This document shows, one piece after another, positions 52,477-60,579 of a stretch of DNA of 64,000 nt; position 1 is the stretch's first letter; each line of letters opens with the position of its first letter. Origin of the DNA: a bacterium MS4 (GTDB lineage Bacteria > Bacillota > Clostridia > Oscillospirales > Acutalibacteraceae); the NCBI GenBank assembly GCA_000752215.1, contig CCFG01000017.1, forward strand, positions 434,001-498,000, given 5' to 3'. The notes beneath the pieces are model-generated. The model was given only the letters and a program-made list of their open reading frames with translations. It ran no database searches and had not been told where the DNA came from. The translations under genes and the position numbers were made by a program.

Positions 52477-52626
52477 TAGGAAATTAAAAATTTAATATAA
52501 AATATTTTTAAATTTTTGTTCTTGTGGAAACGTCTATATGAATTGTCATTTCAAAATTTCATGGGCGAAAATCACCGGCCATACGAAAAGTTTTTCCGAT
52601 CAAGTAAAATATGTTAAAAGATAAGA

Positions 52627-52655
52627 TTGACAAATTCGAAAAACCGGAATAAGAT
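52627..52655 (+). promoter_or_regulatory. Possible promoter of the 330-residue unknown gene
   Basis: TTGACA at 52627-52632 and TAAGAT at 52650-52655 with a 17-base spacer. Short direct repeats of GTAAGTA-like sequence follow at about 52669-52690. The rest of the gap from 52477 is AT-rich without a gene. Confidence 0.5.
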
Positions 52656-52722
52656 AGGATTATAAATCGTAAGTAGTAAGTAATAAGTAAACTCAGCTAT
52701 TTTACAAACAGGGGGACTTCTT

Positions 52723-53715
52723 GTGAAGGATTTGAAGTTAACGCAGAGCTTTTCGATGATCGCACTGAATGCACAGAACAGCCTTTACCTGACCACTGTA
52801 AAAAAGGTGGCCCTCCGATGCATGGCTGCTTCCGTAATTCTGGAGGTACTTCTGGACAATCACACGGGCAAGGGCTGGAATACGGTGGATTTACGGAATA
52901 TCGCTTTCCCCGATTCGGAAGAATACTGTCAAGCTGTCCTGGAACCGATGCAGCATAAAAAAGTCAATGCCTCACGGCCTCTCAGCCTGAAACAGTGCCT
53001 GAAATCAGCTTCCGCGCTGTCCGGCAAGAGGTTAAAAAAGCTGGAGAAGAGCGTCGCCGATTCCCTGAGAAGTCAGGACCTGATCGAAGAAATCCCGAAT
53101 CTGCTGGGCTGCGACCTGTATTTCGATTCTGCCGGGGTCCCGTATATGGAATATCGCAGCAACATTCCGGAATACGCGGCAATTACAGAAACCGTAAAGG
53201 CGGAAATTCTGGAAAACGGTCCTGTAACGGATGAAACCGTCTGTATGCTCTGGCTTTTGCGTGAAAGCGGCTGTTTCAGCGACTTCTTTTCCCTCAATGA
53301 CCTGGAAACGGTCGCCGTCAGAATGAACGGGCTTTATTACCAAAATCCTCTTGCGAAAGCCCTATACCCTATCCGCATCCGCCGCGGCGCAGAGCTGGCG
53401 GTAAAGCAGTTCCTGCATTGGAAAAAAAGGATTTTTAAAAGACCTTTTGCTGCGGGCATCAATTTTGTTTACCCTGTTCTTGAGCGCTCACAATCGGTTT
53501 TTATTGATACGGAGGCCTGGTTTTCCAATTCGGACAAAAGGCTGGAGGACGTTAAAAACCGCCTGAAATTATACGGCCATACATTCACGGTACTGCAGAC
53601 CGGGGCAGTCCCGATCATTAAAATAGACAATCTGGTTTATAAGGCAGTTCCGCAGGCGATTTACGGGAGGGTTCCTATTCACGGAGTCCGCCTGATGCCC
53701 CGCCTCCCTTTTTGA
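52723..53715 (+). CDS. Unknown protein, faintly GPP34-like at the N-terminus
   Basis: 330 residues from a GTG start with GGGGGAC upstream. The N-terminal 50 residues (LTQSFSMIALNAQNSLYLTT, then an Ala/Leu-rich helix) recall the start of GPP34/GOLPH3-like lipid-binding proteins, but the match is weak. The remainder is mixed alpha/beta with many basic residues (KQFLHWKKRIFKRPF) and no signal or membrane span. It is followed after 14 bases by a MerR-type gene, with which it forms a two-gene unit. Function not known. Confidence 0.65.
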   Translation: MKDLKLTQSFSMIALNAQNSLYLTTVKKVALRCMAASVILEVLLDNHTGKGWNTVDLRNIAFPDSEEYCQAVLEPMQHKKVNASRPLSLKQCLKSASALSGKRLKKLEKSVADSLRSQDLIEEIPNLLGCDLYFDSAGVPYMEYRSNIPEYAAITETVKAEILENGPVTDETVCMLWLLRESGCFSDFFSLNDLETVAVRMNGLYYQNPLAKALYPIRIRRGAELAVKQFLHWKKRIFKRPFAAGINFVYPVLERSQSVFIDTEAWFSNSDKRLEDVKNRLKLYGHTFTVLQTGAVPIIKIDNLVYKAVPQAIYGRVPIHGVRLMPRLPF

Positions 53716-53729
53716 AGGAGTAAAAAATC

Positions 53730-54014
53730 ATGTCAAGACAACGTACTATGGATGTTATCCTGGCCTCCGAATATGTCTCCATCGGTGAACTGGTGCGTAT
53801 TACCGGGTGCCGCTACAGTACGCTCAAGTTTTATACGGAAGAAAACATGCTGCCGTTTGAACAGGCTGAGCAAAACCTGACCAGAAGGTATCGAAGAGAA
53901 GAGACCGTGAAAAGAATCCAATGGATTAAAAAATTAAAAGAGGATGGGCTCAGTATTCCGCAAATCAAGAATGTTTTGCAGACAGCCCCGAAAAAAGAAA
54001 GAGGGCCGGATTGA
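53730..54014 (+). CDS. MerR-type DNA-binding protein, short form
   Basis: 94 residues holding little more than the MerR winged helix (YVSIGELVRITGCRYSTLKFY, ENMLPF, then RRYRREETVKRIQWIKKLKEDGLSIPQI). The effector and long dimerisation parts of full MerR proteins are absent. GAAGGAG precedes the ATG. It probably regulates its own unit or works with the preceding unknown protein. Confidence 0.8.
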   Translation: MSRQRTMDVILASEYVSIGELVRITGCRYSTLKFYTEENMLPFEQAEQNLTRRYRREETVKRIQWIKKLKEDGLSIPQIKNVLQTAPKKERGPD

Positions 54015-54038
54015 CCGTCAGAAATTTTCGGAGCATAC

Positions 54039-54078
54039 AAAAAGCCGCGTCGGGATTTGCTCCCGACGCGGCTTTCCA
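54039..54078. terminator. Bidirectional terminator
   Basis: A 15-bp stem AAAGCCGCGTCGGGA/TCCCGACGCGGCTTT with a five-base loop. On the minus strand TTTTTG follows, ending the PTS-peptidase operon; on the plus strand it ends the MerR unit. Confidence 0.88.
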
Positions 54079-54095
54079 TGCAGTTCACAAATATC

Positions 54096-55061
54096 TCAGA
54101 GCGCGGTAAGCAAGAATTCCAGGCTGCCCTTCAGCGTATAACCACCCATTCCCGCGGGGATAAAGAGGCTGTCTCCCTTTTGAAGAGGAACCGGCGCTTC
54201 TTTCCCACGGCAAAGCGTTCCTTTGCCGGAAACGCACAGCAGCGACTGAAAACTGGAAGCGTCGGCCGTCATTGCCGTTTCTCCGGAAAGCACAATCCGG
54301 GATACGGTAAAATACGGGCAGGACGCGAGCAGCGTTCTGACACAGTCCCCGTCCCTTACCGGTTCGCCCTGCGGCTTTGTCGAGCGGACGGGCCGTTTCA
54401 GCTGCGTGACATCCAGCGCTTTGTCCACGTGCAGAGCGCGCAGTTTTCCGTCCGCGCCGACCCTTCCATAATCGTAAATGCGGTAGGTCGTGTTGGAATT
54501 CTGCTGGATTTCGGCAAGGACGATCCCCGCGCCGATCGCGTGAAGCGTTCCCGCGTCGATAAAGAACACGTCGCCCGGATGGGCTTCCACTTTGTTTAGC
54601 ACTTCCGTCAATGTCTGATTGCGAATTCGCTCGGCGAATTCCTCTTTGCTGATTTCCTTCTGGAAACCGTAGTAAAGATAGGCGCCCGGCTCGTTTTCCA
54701 GAATATACCACATTTCCGTCTTTCCGTATTCGCCCTCGTGCTCCAGAGCGTATTCGTTGTCGGGATGGACCTGTATGGACAGACGGTCCTGTGCGTCGAT
54801 CAGCTTAACCAGCACCGGGAACTGCTCAAAGCGGTCGCAGTTTATCCCCAGAATCCCCCGTCCCTCCTGTGCAATCAGGTCTTTCAGCGTCTTTCCGTCG
54901 AAGATTCCCCCGGAAATCACGGACAGCCCGTCCGGATGGCAGGAGAGCATCCAGCTTTCCGCCAGTTTCTGCGCGGCGCTCTGCTGGCGGTACTCCGTCC
55001 TGAGCTTTGTTCCTCCCCAAAGATAATCCTTGCAGGGAGCAATGAGTTTCAGCGGTCCCAA
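54096..55061 (-). CDS. manA: Class I mannose-6-phosphate isomerase
   Basis: 321 residues of the short Bacillota type. Zinc-site motifs are QVHPDNEYA, GKTEMWY and GTLHAIG, and the start PCKDYLWGGTKL is typical. It begins at TTG with GAAAGGGG eight bases upstream. It interconverts mannose-6-P and fructose-6-P. As the last gene of a PTS operon it suggests that the imported sugar part ends as mannose-6-P or a similar phosphate. Confidence 0.92.
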   Translation of the reverse strand: MGPLKLIAPCKDYLWGGTKLRTEYRQQSAAQKLAESWMLSCHPDGLSVISGGIFDGKTLKDLIAQEGRGILGINCDRFEQFPVLVKLIDAQDRLSIQVHPDNEYALEHEGEYGKTEMWYILENEPGAYLYYGFQKEISKEEFAERIRNQTLTEVLNKVEAHPGDVFFIDAGTLHAIGAGIVLAEIQQNSNTTYRIYDYGRVGADGKLRALHVDKALDVTQLKRPVRSTKPQGEPVRDGDCVRTLLASCPYFTVSRIVLSGETAMTADASSFQSLLCVSGKGTLCRGKEAPVPLQKGDSLFIPAGMGGYTLKGSLEFLLTAL

Positions 55062-55103
55062 ATCAATGAACCCCTTTCCGTTGTTGTCCCGGCCTTTTAC
55101 GCA

Positions 55104-56288
55104 TTAAAGAGAAACCCTGTCAACAAATTTTTCCATCCGCGCAAACGCTTCCTTTACGTTTCGGAACTGGGTTCCCAGATTGATGCGGATATACCCTTCA
55201 CCATTGCCGACGAAATTGTTCCCGCTTTCCACCAGCACGCCCGTTTCCTTTGCAAGGCGGTGCGTAAAGGTATCGCTGTCCATCCCCGTTTTCCGAATAT
55301 TCACCCACAGCAGATAGGAGGATTCCATCTCCATGCAGGACAGCCGGGGAATCCGGGTCCCGATGGACTCGCGGGCGTAACGATAATTTTCCCCAAGGTA
55401 GCCCATTAGCGCACGGGTGTATTCCTCGCCCTCGTTGTAACAGGCAATGAGCGCGATGATACCGAACACCGCCGGCGAAGTGATGGAATTTTTCGTCAGC
55501 CGGCCGCGGAAGGTTTTGCGCAGCTCGTCATTCTCAATGATGGCGTAAGAGGTTTTCAGGCCACCTAAATTATACTGCTTATTCGGTGAAGATAAAAGGA
55601 TAACATTTTGAAAAAGTTCCCCGGTTTCAACGGTGGAGGTATAAACCCCGTCAAAAATCAGACCGCTGTGTACCTCATCGGCGACGACAATGGTTCCGTA
55701 TTTCCGGCACAGGGAAATCAGCGTGACCAGCTCTTCCCGGCTCCAGATCCTGCCGGAGGGGTTGTGAGGATTGCAGAGCAGATACAGCTTCGGACGGTAT
55801 TGTTTGAGCTGCTCTTCCATTTTTTCAAAATCCATCCGGTAACGGTTGTTTTCCACGACCAATTCATTTTCGATTACCCGCGCGCCAAACGCAGTCGCCG
55901 CCCGCGCAAATGGATCGTAGACCGGCGTGCTGAGCATAACGGAATCGCCCTTCTGGCAGAAGGCCTGCACCGTATAGTGCAGAGTGGAAACCGTGCCGTA
56001 GCACAGGGCCAGCCATTCCTTTTTCGGGGAAGCGTGATGATGCCGTTCAAAGTAACGGATCACCGCGTCGTAGAATTCCTCATAAACGTAGGTATAGCCG
56101 AAAACGCCGATATCCACGGCCTGATGCAGCCTGTTCAGCAGCGACTCCGGCGCGCGGAAATCCATGTCGGCAATCCACATGGGAATATAATCGTCGCCGA
56201 CCGGGCCGAAGTGCTCTTCGATTTTCGCTCTGTCCCATTTGCGGCATTTTTCCGCATAGCGGTCGGGGAAAAGGTCAAAACCCGTCAT
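55104..56288 (-). CDS. MalY/PatB-type aminotransferase, probable cystathionine beta-lyase
   Basis: 394 residues from the ATG at 56288 (CAGGAGGCAG upstream), overlapping the M42 peptidase stop as ATGA. Fold type I PLP enzyme: YIPMWIADMDF at the start, CNPHNPSGR, VVADEVHSGL and the Schiff-base Lys in SSPNKQYNLGG. The MalY/PatB branch cleaves C-S bonds of cystathionine and cysteine conjugates. In a PTS-peptidase operon this hints at a sulfur-linked or cysteine-containing substrate (inference). Confidence 0.88.
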   Translation of the reverse strand: MTGFDLFPDRYAEKCRKWDRAKIEEHFGPVGDDYIPMWIADMDFRAPESLLNRLHQAVDIGVFGYTYVYEEFYDAVIRYFERHHHASPKKEWLALCYGTVSTLHYTVQAFCQKGDSVMLSTPVYDPFARAATAFGARVIENELVVENNRYRMDFEKMEEQLKQYRPKLYLLCNPHNPSGRIWSREELVTLISLCRKYGTIVVADEVHSGLIFDGVYTSTVETGELFQNVILLSSPNKQYNLGGLKTSYAIIENDELRKTFRGRLTKNSITSPAVFGIIALIACYNEGEEYTRALMGYLGENYRYARESIGTRIPRLSCMEMESSYLLWVNIRKTGMDSDTFTHRLAKETGVLVESGNNFVGNGEGYIRINLGTQFRNVKEAFARMEKFVDRVSL

Positions 56289-57343
56289 AGCTGCCTCCTG
56301 TGTGCAAAATCCACGGTCGAAAGGTAAGCGGTCCGGTCCAGGCTTTTCATCAGCTCCGTCAGCAGGAGCACCGCTTTGTCCACATCGGCACAGCTGCCGA
56401 TGGACCAAGGGCTGTGGCCGTAGCGAAGCGGGATGCCGAGCACGGCGCACACCGCGCCGTCGCGGGTCAGGTGAGCCTGGCCGCCGTCCGTACCGCCGTT
56501 GCTGAACATATCCTGCTGCAGCGCAACGCCGTTTTGATCGGCGATCTTCTGAATATGGCTCAGAAGGCGGGAGGAAGGCACCATGGTCTTATCGTAATGC
56601 AGCAGCATGGGACCGTGCCCGATCTGCCGGTTGTTGGTATGGTCCCTGACCAGCTCGTTTCCCCAGCAGGCGACGTCCAGCACGATCACGATGTCGGGCT
56701 GAATCCTGTGCGCGGAGGTCTTTCCGCCCCTCAGCCCCACCTCTTCGCTGGAGGTCGCCGCCATATACAGCTGGTTCGGAAGCGGGGTGCCTGCCAAGCG
56801 CTTGAGCGTTTCCGCCATCACGTAGCAGCCGAGCCGGTCGTCAAAGGCCTTTCCCGCAAAGGTGCCGTCGATTCCGTATTCCTGACATTCGCTGCTGAAG
56901 GTCACCATGTCCCCTATGCGGATACCAAGAGAAAGGGCTTCTTCATCGGAAACGGCGCCGATATCGACGACCAGATCCTTCACGTCGCCGTCCGCGTACA
57001 CGGAATTCAAAACGCCGGGGATTTTACGCCCGGATTCCGTTGTGACCCGGACTCCCTGCATAAATTTGGAGAAGGTGCGGACGCTCCCGACCGGAATGAC
57101 ATGGAGCATACCGATTTTGCTGACGCTTCTGACGAGAAAGCCGACCTCGTCCATATGGGCGCACACCATGACGCGCGGGCCCTGCACATCCCCCTTTTTA
57201 TGGAAGATGGCGGAACCCAGCCTGTCGAAATCGACTTCGTCAGAAACACCCTCCAGCTCTTCCAGCAGGATGCTTCTGACCTCGTCCTCGTGCGAGGCGA
57301 CCGCGTCCGCGTTACTCAGTTTTTTTACCAGTTCAATATTCAT
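56285..57343 (-). CDS. M42 family aminopeptidase (YpdE/FrvX-like)
   Basis: 352 residues. Metal-site motifs: VCAHMDEVGF (first His and Asp), AGKAFDDRLG (bridging Asp), AATSSEEVGLRGG (catalytic Glu pair), VLDVACW and RYGHSPWS. Such dinuclear zinc or cobalt aminopeptidases are tetrahedral cytoplasmic enzymes that trim short peptides. In E. coli the relatives ypdE and frvX also lie beside fructose-type PTS genes, so the peptide part of an imported conjugate may be its substrate (inference). Confidence 0.9.
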   Translation of the reverse strand: MNIELVKKLSNADAVASHEDEVRSILLEELEGVSDEVDFDRLGSAIFHKKGDVQGPRVMVCAHMDEVGFLVRSVSKIGMLHVIPVGSVRTFSKFMQGVRVTTESGRKIPGVLNSVYADGDVKDLVVDIGAVSDEEALSLGIRIGDMVTFSSECQEYGIDGTFAGKAFDDRLGCYVMAETLKRLAGTPLPNQLYMAATSSEEVGLRGGKTSAHRIQPDIVIVLDVACWGNELVRDHTNNRQIGHGPMLLHYDKTMVPSSRLLSHIQKIADQNGVALQQDMFSNGGTDGGQAHLTRDGAVCAVLGIPLRYGHSPWSIGSCADVDKAVLLLTELMKSLDRTAYLSTVDFAHRRQL

Positions 57344-57346
57344 TGG

Positions 57347-58420
57347 TTACTCCTTATCTGCAACAATCAGCTGCTTGGGCGAGCGGGTCAGTACCCGGGA
57401 GCCCTTTTCCGTTACCAGCACATCGTCTTCGATACGCACGCCGCCCAATCCCGGCACATAGATGCCCGGCTCTACGGTCACGACCATCCCGGCCTCCATG
57501 CGCGCTTCCTCCGTGGGGGAAAGGCGCGGGTCCTCGTGGTCGTTGATGCCCAGCGAATGGCCCAGATTGTGGCCGAAATACTCGCCGTACCCGGCTTTTT
57601 CAATCACCGACCTGGCCGCACGGTCCGCGTCGCAGAAGCGGGTCCCGGCGCAAACGGCCTCTATTCCCTTCTGCTGGGCTTCCCGGACGGTTTCATAGAT
57701 TCTCTGCAATTCGGATACCGGCATTTTTCCGACCGCGAACGTGCGGGTGATATCGGAGCAGTACTGGCCGACCTTTGCCCCAAAGTCAAGGGTGACAAGA
57801 TCGCCGGCTTCCAGCTGTTTGGCCCCGGCCTTGGCGTGCGGCATGGAACCCCTTACGCCGCTGGCGACAATGGTGTCGAAGGACTCCTTCATCGCGCCGT
57901 TTTGCTTCATAAAGTAAACCAGTTCGTTTGCGACCTCGTCCTCGCGCATTCCGGCCCTGACAAAGCCGAGAATGTGCGCGTAGGCGCGGTCCGCAATGGC
58001 GCAGGCTTTCTGTATCGTCTCAATTTCCTGAGCGTCTTTGACCGCCCGGATCGGATTGATATTGACGGGAACCAGCGAAGCGCGGAGCTTCTTTTCCAGC
58101 GACCGGTACCGGTCGTAGGACAGATCGTCGCCTTCAAAACCGACGGTACGGATATTTTCTTCTTCAATAATCCTGTTGATGAGCAGGTCATAGGTCTTTT
58201 CCCCGGTCATCAGAAGGACCTGTGCGTCCCGGTTGTTCTGCCGTACTTCCTCGTAATAGCGTGAATCCACAATCACATATTTCTGCTTCTGCGTAATCAG
58301 CACATAGCCCGAGGAGCTGTACAGCCCGGAAAGATAAAATTTGTTGTGGTAAGAGGTGCACAGCATTGCCTGTGCGTCGCAGCCCGCCAGAAGCGCGCGG
58401 CAGTTTTCAAGTCTGTTCAT
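57347..58420 (-). CDS. M24 family Xaa-Pro-type aminopeptidase (YpdF-like)
   Basis: 357 residues. An N-terminal creatinase-like domain of about 125 residues is followed by the pita-bread domain with its metal ligands in TLDFGAKVGQYCSDITRTF, GHNLGHSLG, VTVEPGIYVPG and VRIEDDVLV. It lies three bases before the M42 gene. In E. coli ypdF and ypdE form the same M24-M42 pair next to fry PTS genes. Confidence 0.9.
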   Translation of the reverse strand: MNRLENCRALLAGCDAQAMLCTSYHNKFYLSGLYSSSGYVLITQKQKYVIVDSRYYEEVRQNNRDAQVLLMTGEKTYDLLINRIIEEENIRTVGFEGDDLSYDRYRSLEKKLRASLVPVNINPIRAVKDAQEIETIQKACAIADRAYAHILGFVRAGMREDEVANELVYFMKQNGAMKESFDTIVASGVRGSMPHAKAGAKQLEAGDLVTLDFGAKVGQYCSDITRTFAVGKMPVSELQRIYETVREAQQKGIEAVCAGTRFCDADRAARSVIEKAGYGEYFGHNLGHSLGINDHEDPRLSPTEEARMEAGMVVTVEPGIYVPGLGGVRIEDDVLVTEKGSRVLTRSPKQLIVADKE

Positions 58421-58485
58421 GTTTTCTCCTATATGATTTAAGAAAGGAGTACGAAACGTACCCCTTTCTCTCAGCTACTATGTAA

Positions 58486-59733
58486 TCAGTCGTTGGAGTC
58501 TACTTCCAGCTTGCCTTTTTTAATCAGATTGTTCCGTGCGAAAATAACGATCAGCGCGGTGATGACCGCTCCAATGACGATGCCCGCAATATAAGCGGCG
58601 ATATTGGAGATCAGCGGCCATGCCCAGACAGCGGATTCCGGGAACCACTGGACGGCACCCATGGCGACGGCGGAGGTACCGCCGACGATCGCGCCGATCA
58701 TATAGGCTGGAATCGTGATGGAGGGTTTCTCAAGGGCAAACGGGATGGAGCCTTCGCTGATTCCCATGAAGGCAAGGAACATGGCGGTTTTGCCCTGGGG
58801 ATAGAACTGCTTGTCAAAGACATGTCTGCCGACAACCAGTTTGTCGATGATCGTCGCAAGGCCGAGGCCGATGGACGGAACGACAATGGCGATGCAGCGG
58901 GCCGTAATCGGCAGCAGCTTGTCGGTCGTAAAGCTCAGCGCCACAAATCCCGCGGCCTTGTTGATCGGGCCGCCAAGGTCGATGGCGGTCGCCGCGGAAA
59001 GCGCAATGGCGTAGCCGTAGCCGCCTGCCGCGCCTGCCGCGCCCAGAGCCCCTTTGATCCAGGAGTTGATCAGTCCGCCGAACGGGGTAACGACATAGTG
59101 CATACCCAGCATTACGCCAGCGGCCGCGATAATCGGAATCAGAAAGGTGGTTTTGAAAGCAAGCATGTTGTGGCTTACTTTAATGGATTTATTCAGCCAT
59201 TTTACGAAATAACCGGCTGCGATCGCAATCAGGATAGCGCCCAGGAAGGTGGAAGCGACCGGTGAATTGGCTTCCCATTTGCCGTCCACAAGGCTCAGGA
59301 TGGAAGTCGGCTTTGTAGCCATCAGGCCGCCGATAAAGCCGGCCGGGAAAGCAAGCTTGCCGCCGATGGAGTTCGCCATGAAGGCCGCGAACATCGGAAT
59401 GGCAAAGCCGAACAGGGTTCCGCCGAATTCTGCGGTCAGGTTGGCAAATTTCAGCAGGCCGATGGACGACCCCGTGTATTTTCCGGAGTTCATCGCGTCA
59501 ACAATGCCCATGGAGGGATCGACACCGAGGATGACGTAAGGAATCAGCTGGGAAAGTGCCAGAATCAGTCCGCCCATGATCAGGAACGGAATCATGTTGG
59601 AAATACCGGTCATAACATGTTTGGAAAGCTCTGCCCAGATACTCTTTTTTTCCGGTGCGGGGGCAGTGGAACCGATGTTCAATTTCGGGCGGTTGGCTCC
59701 GCCGTTGACTGCGCTCTTTTTGGTAATTGCCAT
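58486..59733 (-). CDS. PTS fructose-family EIIC permease
   Basis: 415 residues with about nine to ten membrane spans. A short cytoplasmic start is followed by KHVMTGISNMIPFLIMGG (typical opening of fructose-type EIIC), GKLAFPAGFIGG, DLGGPINKAAG and GISEGSIPFAL, the substrate-loop motif. It is a stand-alone IIC, as FryC is in E. coli. Substrate not determined. Confidence 0.92.
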   Translation of the reverse strand: MAITKKSAVNGGANRPKLNIGSTAPAPEKKSIWAELSKHVMTGISNMIPFLIMGGLILALSQLIPYVILGVDPSMGIVDAMNSGKYTGSSIGLLKFANLTAEFGGTLFGFAIPMFAAFMANSIGGKLAFPAGFIGGLMATKPTSILSLVDGKWEANSPVASTFLGAILIAIAAGYFVKWLNKSIKVSHNMLAFKTTFLIPIIAAAGVMLGMHYVVTPFGGLINSWIKGALGAAGAAGGYGYAIALSAATAIDLGGPINKAAGFVALSFTTDKLLPITARCIAIVVPSIGLGLATIIDKLVVGRHVFDKQFYPQGKTAMFLAFMGISEGSIPFALEKPSITIPAYMIGAIVGGTSAVAMGAVQWFPESAVWAWPLISNIAAYIAGIVIGAVITALIVIFARNNLIKKGKLEVDSND

Positions 59734-59762
59734 TTTAACTCCTCCTCAAATAGATTATGTAA

Positions 59763-60089
59763 TTATTGTGCTTCTGCGGAAATCATTTCCTCGATTTCCT
59801 TAATGATGCCTTTTGCGTTTTTGATGGCATCCTGCAGGCTGATTTCATACACGTCGTAGTCGTCGAAACGGTCGTTGTTTTCCGGCGTGATCGCCACGGC
59901 CTGAATAATAATGTCGGCTTCTGCAAGATCCTTGGAGGTAAGCGCATTCTGGATCCCGTCCGCGCCCTGCGTTTCGATCTTTACCTCATACCCCAGCTCC
60001 TTCGCCGCTTCCTCCAAGGACTGCGCGGCCATGAAGGTATGGGCCAGACCCATTGTGCAGGCGCACAGAGCCACCAGTTTCTTTGCCAT
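59763..60089 (-). CDS. PTS fructose-family EIIB
   Basis: 108 residues. The phosphocysteine loop reads ACTMGLAHTFMAA with Cys11, against ACPTGIAHTFMAA in typical fructose EIIB. It receives phosphate from IIA and passes it to the sugar. GGAGGAACAG precedes the ATG. Confidence 0.92.
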   Translation of the reverse strand: MAKKLVALCACTMGLAHTFMAAQSLEEAAKELGYEVKIETQGADGIQNALTSKDLAEADIIIQAVAITPENNDRFDDYDVYEISLQDAIKNAKGIIKEIEEMISAEAQ

Positions 60090-60105
60090 ATTCTGTTCCT
60101 CCTTC

Positions 60106-60567
60106 TTAACTTTGAATCGCTTGATTTATAATACCGAATATTTCATCGGGATCATCTGAATTGAGCAGTGATTTCTGAAACTCCGCGTTGACCAGCTTGC
60201 GCGAAAGCGCGGAAAGAAGCTTCAAGTGCACCGTGCCCCCCACTTCCTTTGGAACCAGCAGAGCAAGGACCACCACGGTCGGTTCGCCGTCCATGGACGG
60301 CCAGTCAATCCCGTGCTTTGTCTTGACCACAAGCACTGAGGGCTTCAGGATCGCGTCGCAGCGCGTGTGCGGAATGGCAAACCCGTCGCTAAAGCCGGTG
60401 CTGTCCACGTTTTCACGCTCCATAAAGCCGTCGACGGTCGCCTGTACGCCGGAGCTGATACCGAACTTCACCGCCTTTTCGGCGATGAAGGCCAGGCATT
60501 CCTCTTTCGTGGAAACGTCCGCATCCAGCAGGACATATTCCCTCTTAAAAACGCTATCTTCCTGCAT
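60106..60567 (-). CDS. PTS fructose/mannitol-family EIIA
   Basis: 153 residues of the PTS EIIA type 2 fold. The phosphorylated His is in GFAIPHTRCD near residue 67; VLALLVP and HLKLLSALSRKL are further family stretches. It is separate from IIB and IIC. Confidence 0.92.
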   Translation of the reverse strand: MQEDSVFKREYVLLDADVSTKEECLAFIAEKAVKFGISSGVQATVDGFMERENVDSTGFSDGFAIPHTRCDAILKPSVLVVKTKHGIDWPSMDGEPTVVVLALLVPKEVGGTVHLKLLSALSRKLVNAEFQKSLLNSDDPDEIFGIINQAIQS

Positions 60568-60579
60568 ATGTGTTCTCCT

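Noticed and set aside
56300-58264. 654-residue open frame on the plus strand
   Set aside because: It lies opposite the M42 and M24 peptidase genes, whose motifs are intact, and has no ribosome site or recognisable domain. It is a by-product of GC-rich third codon positions.
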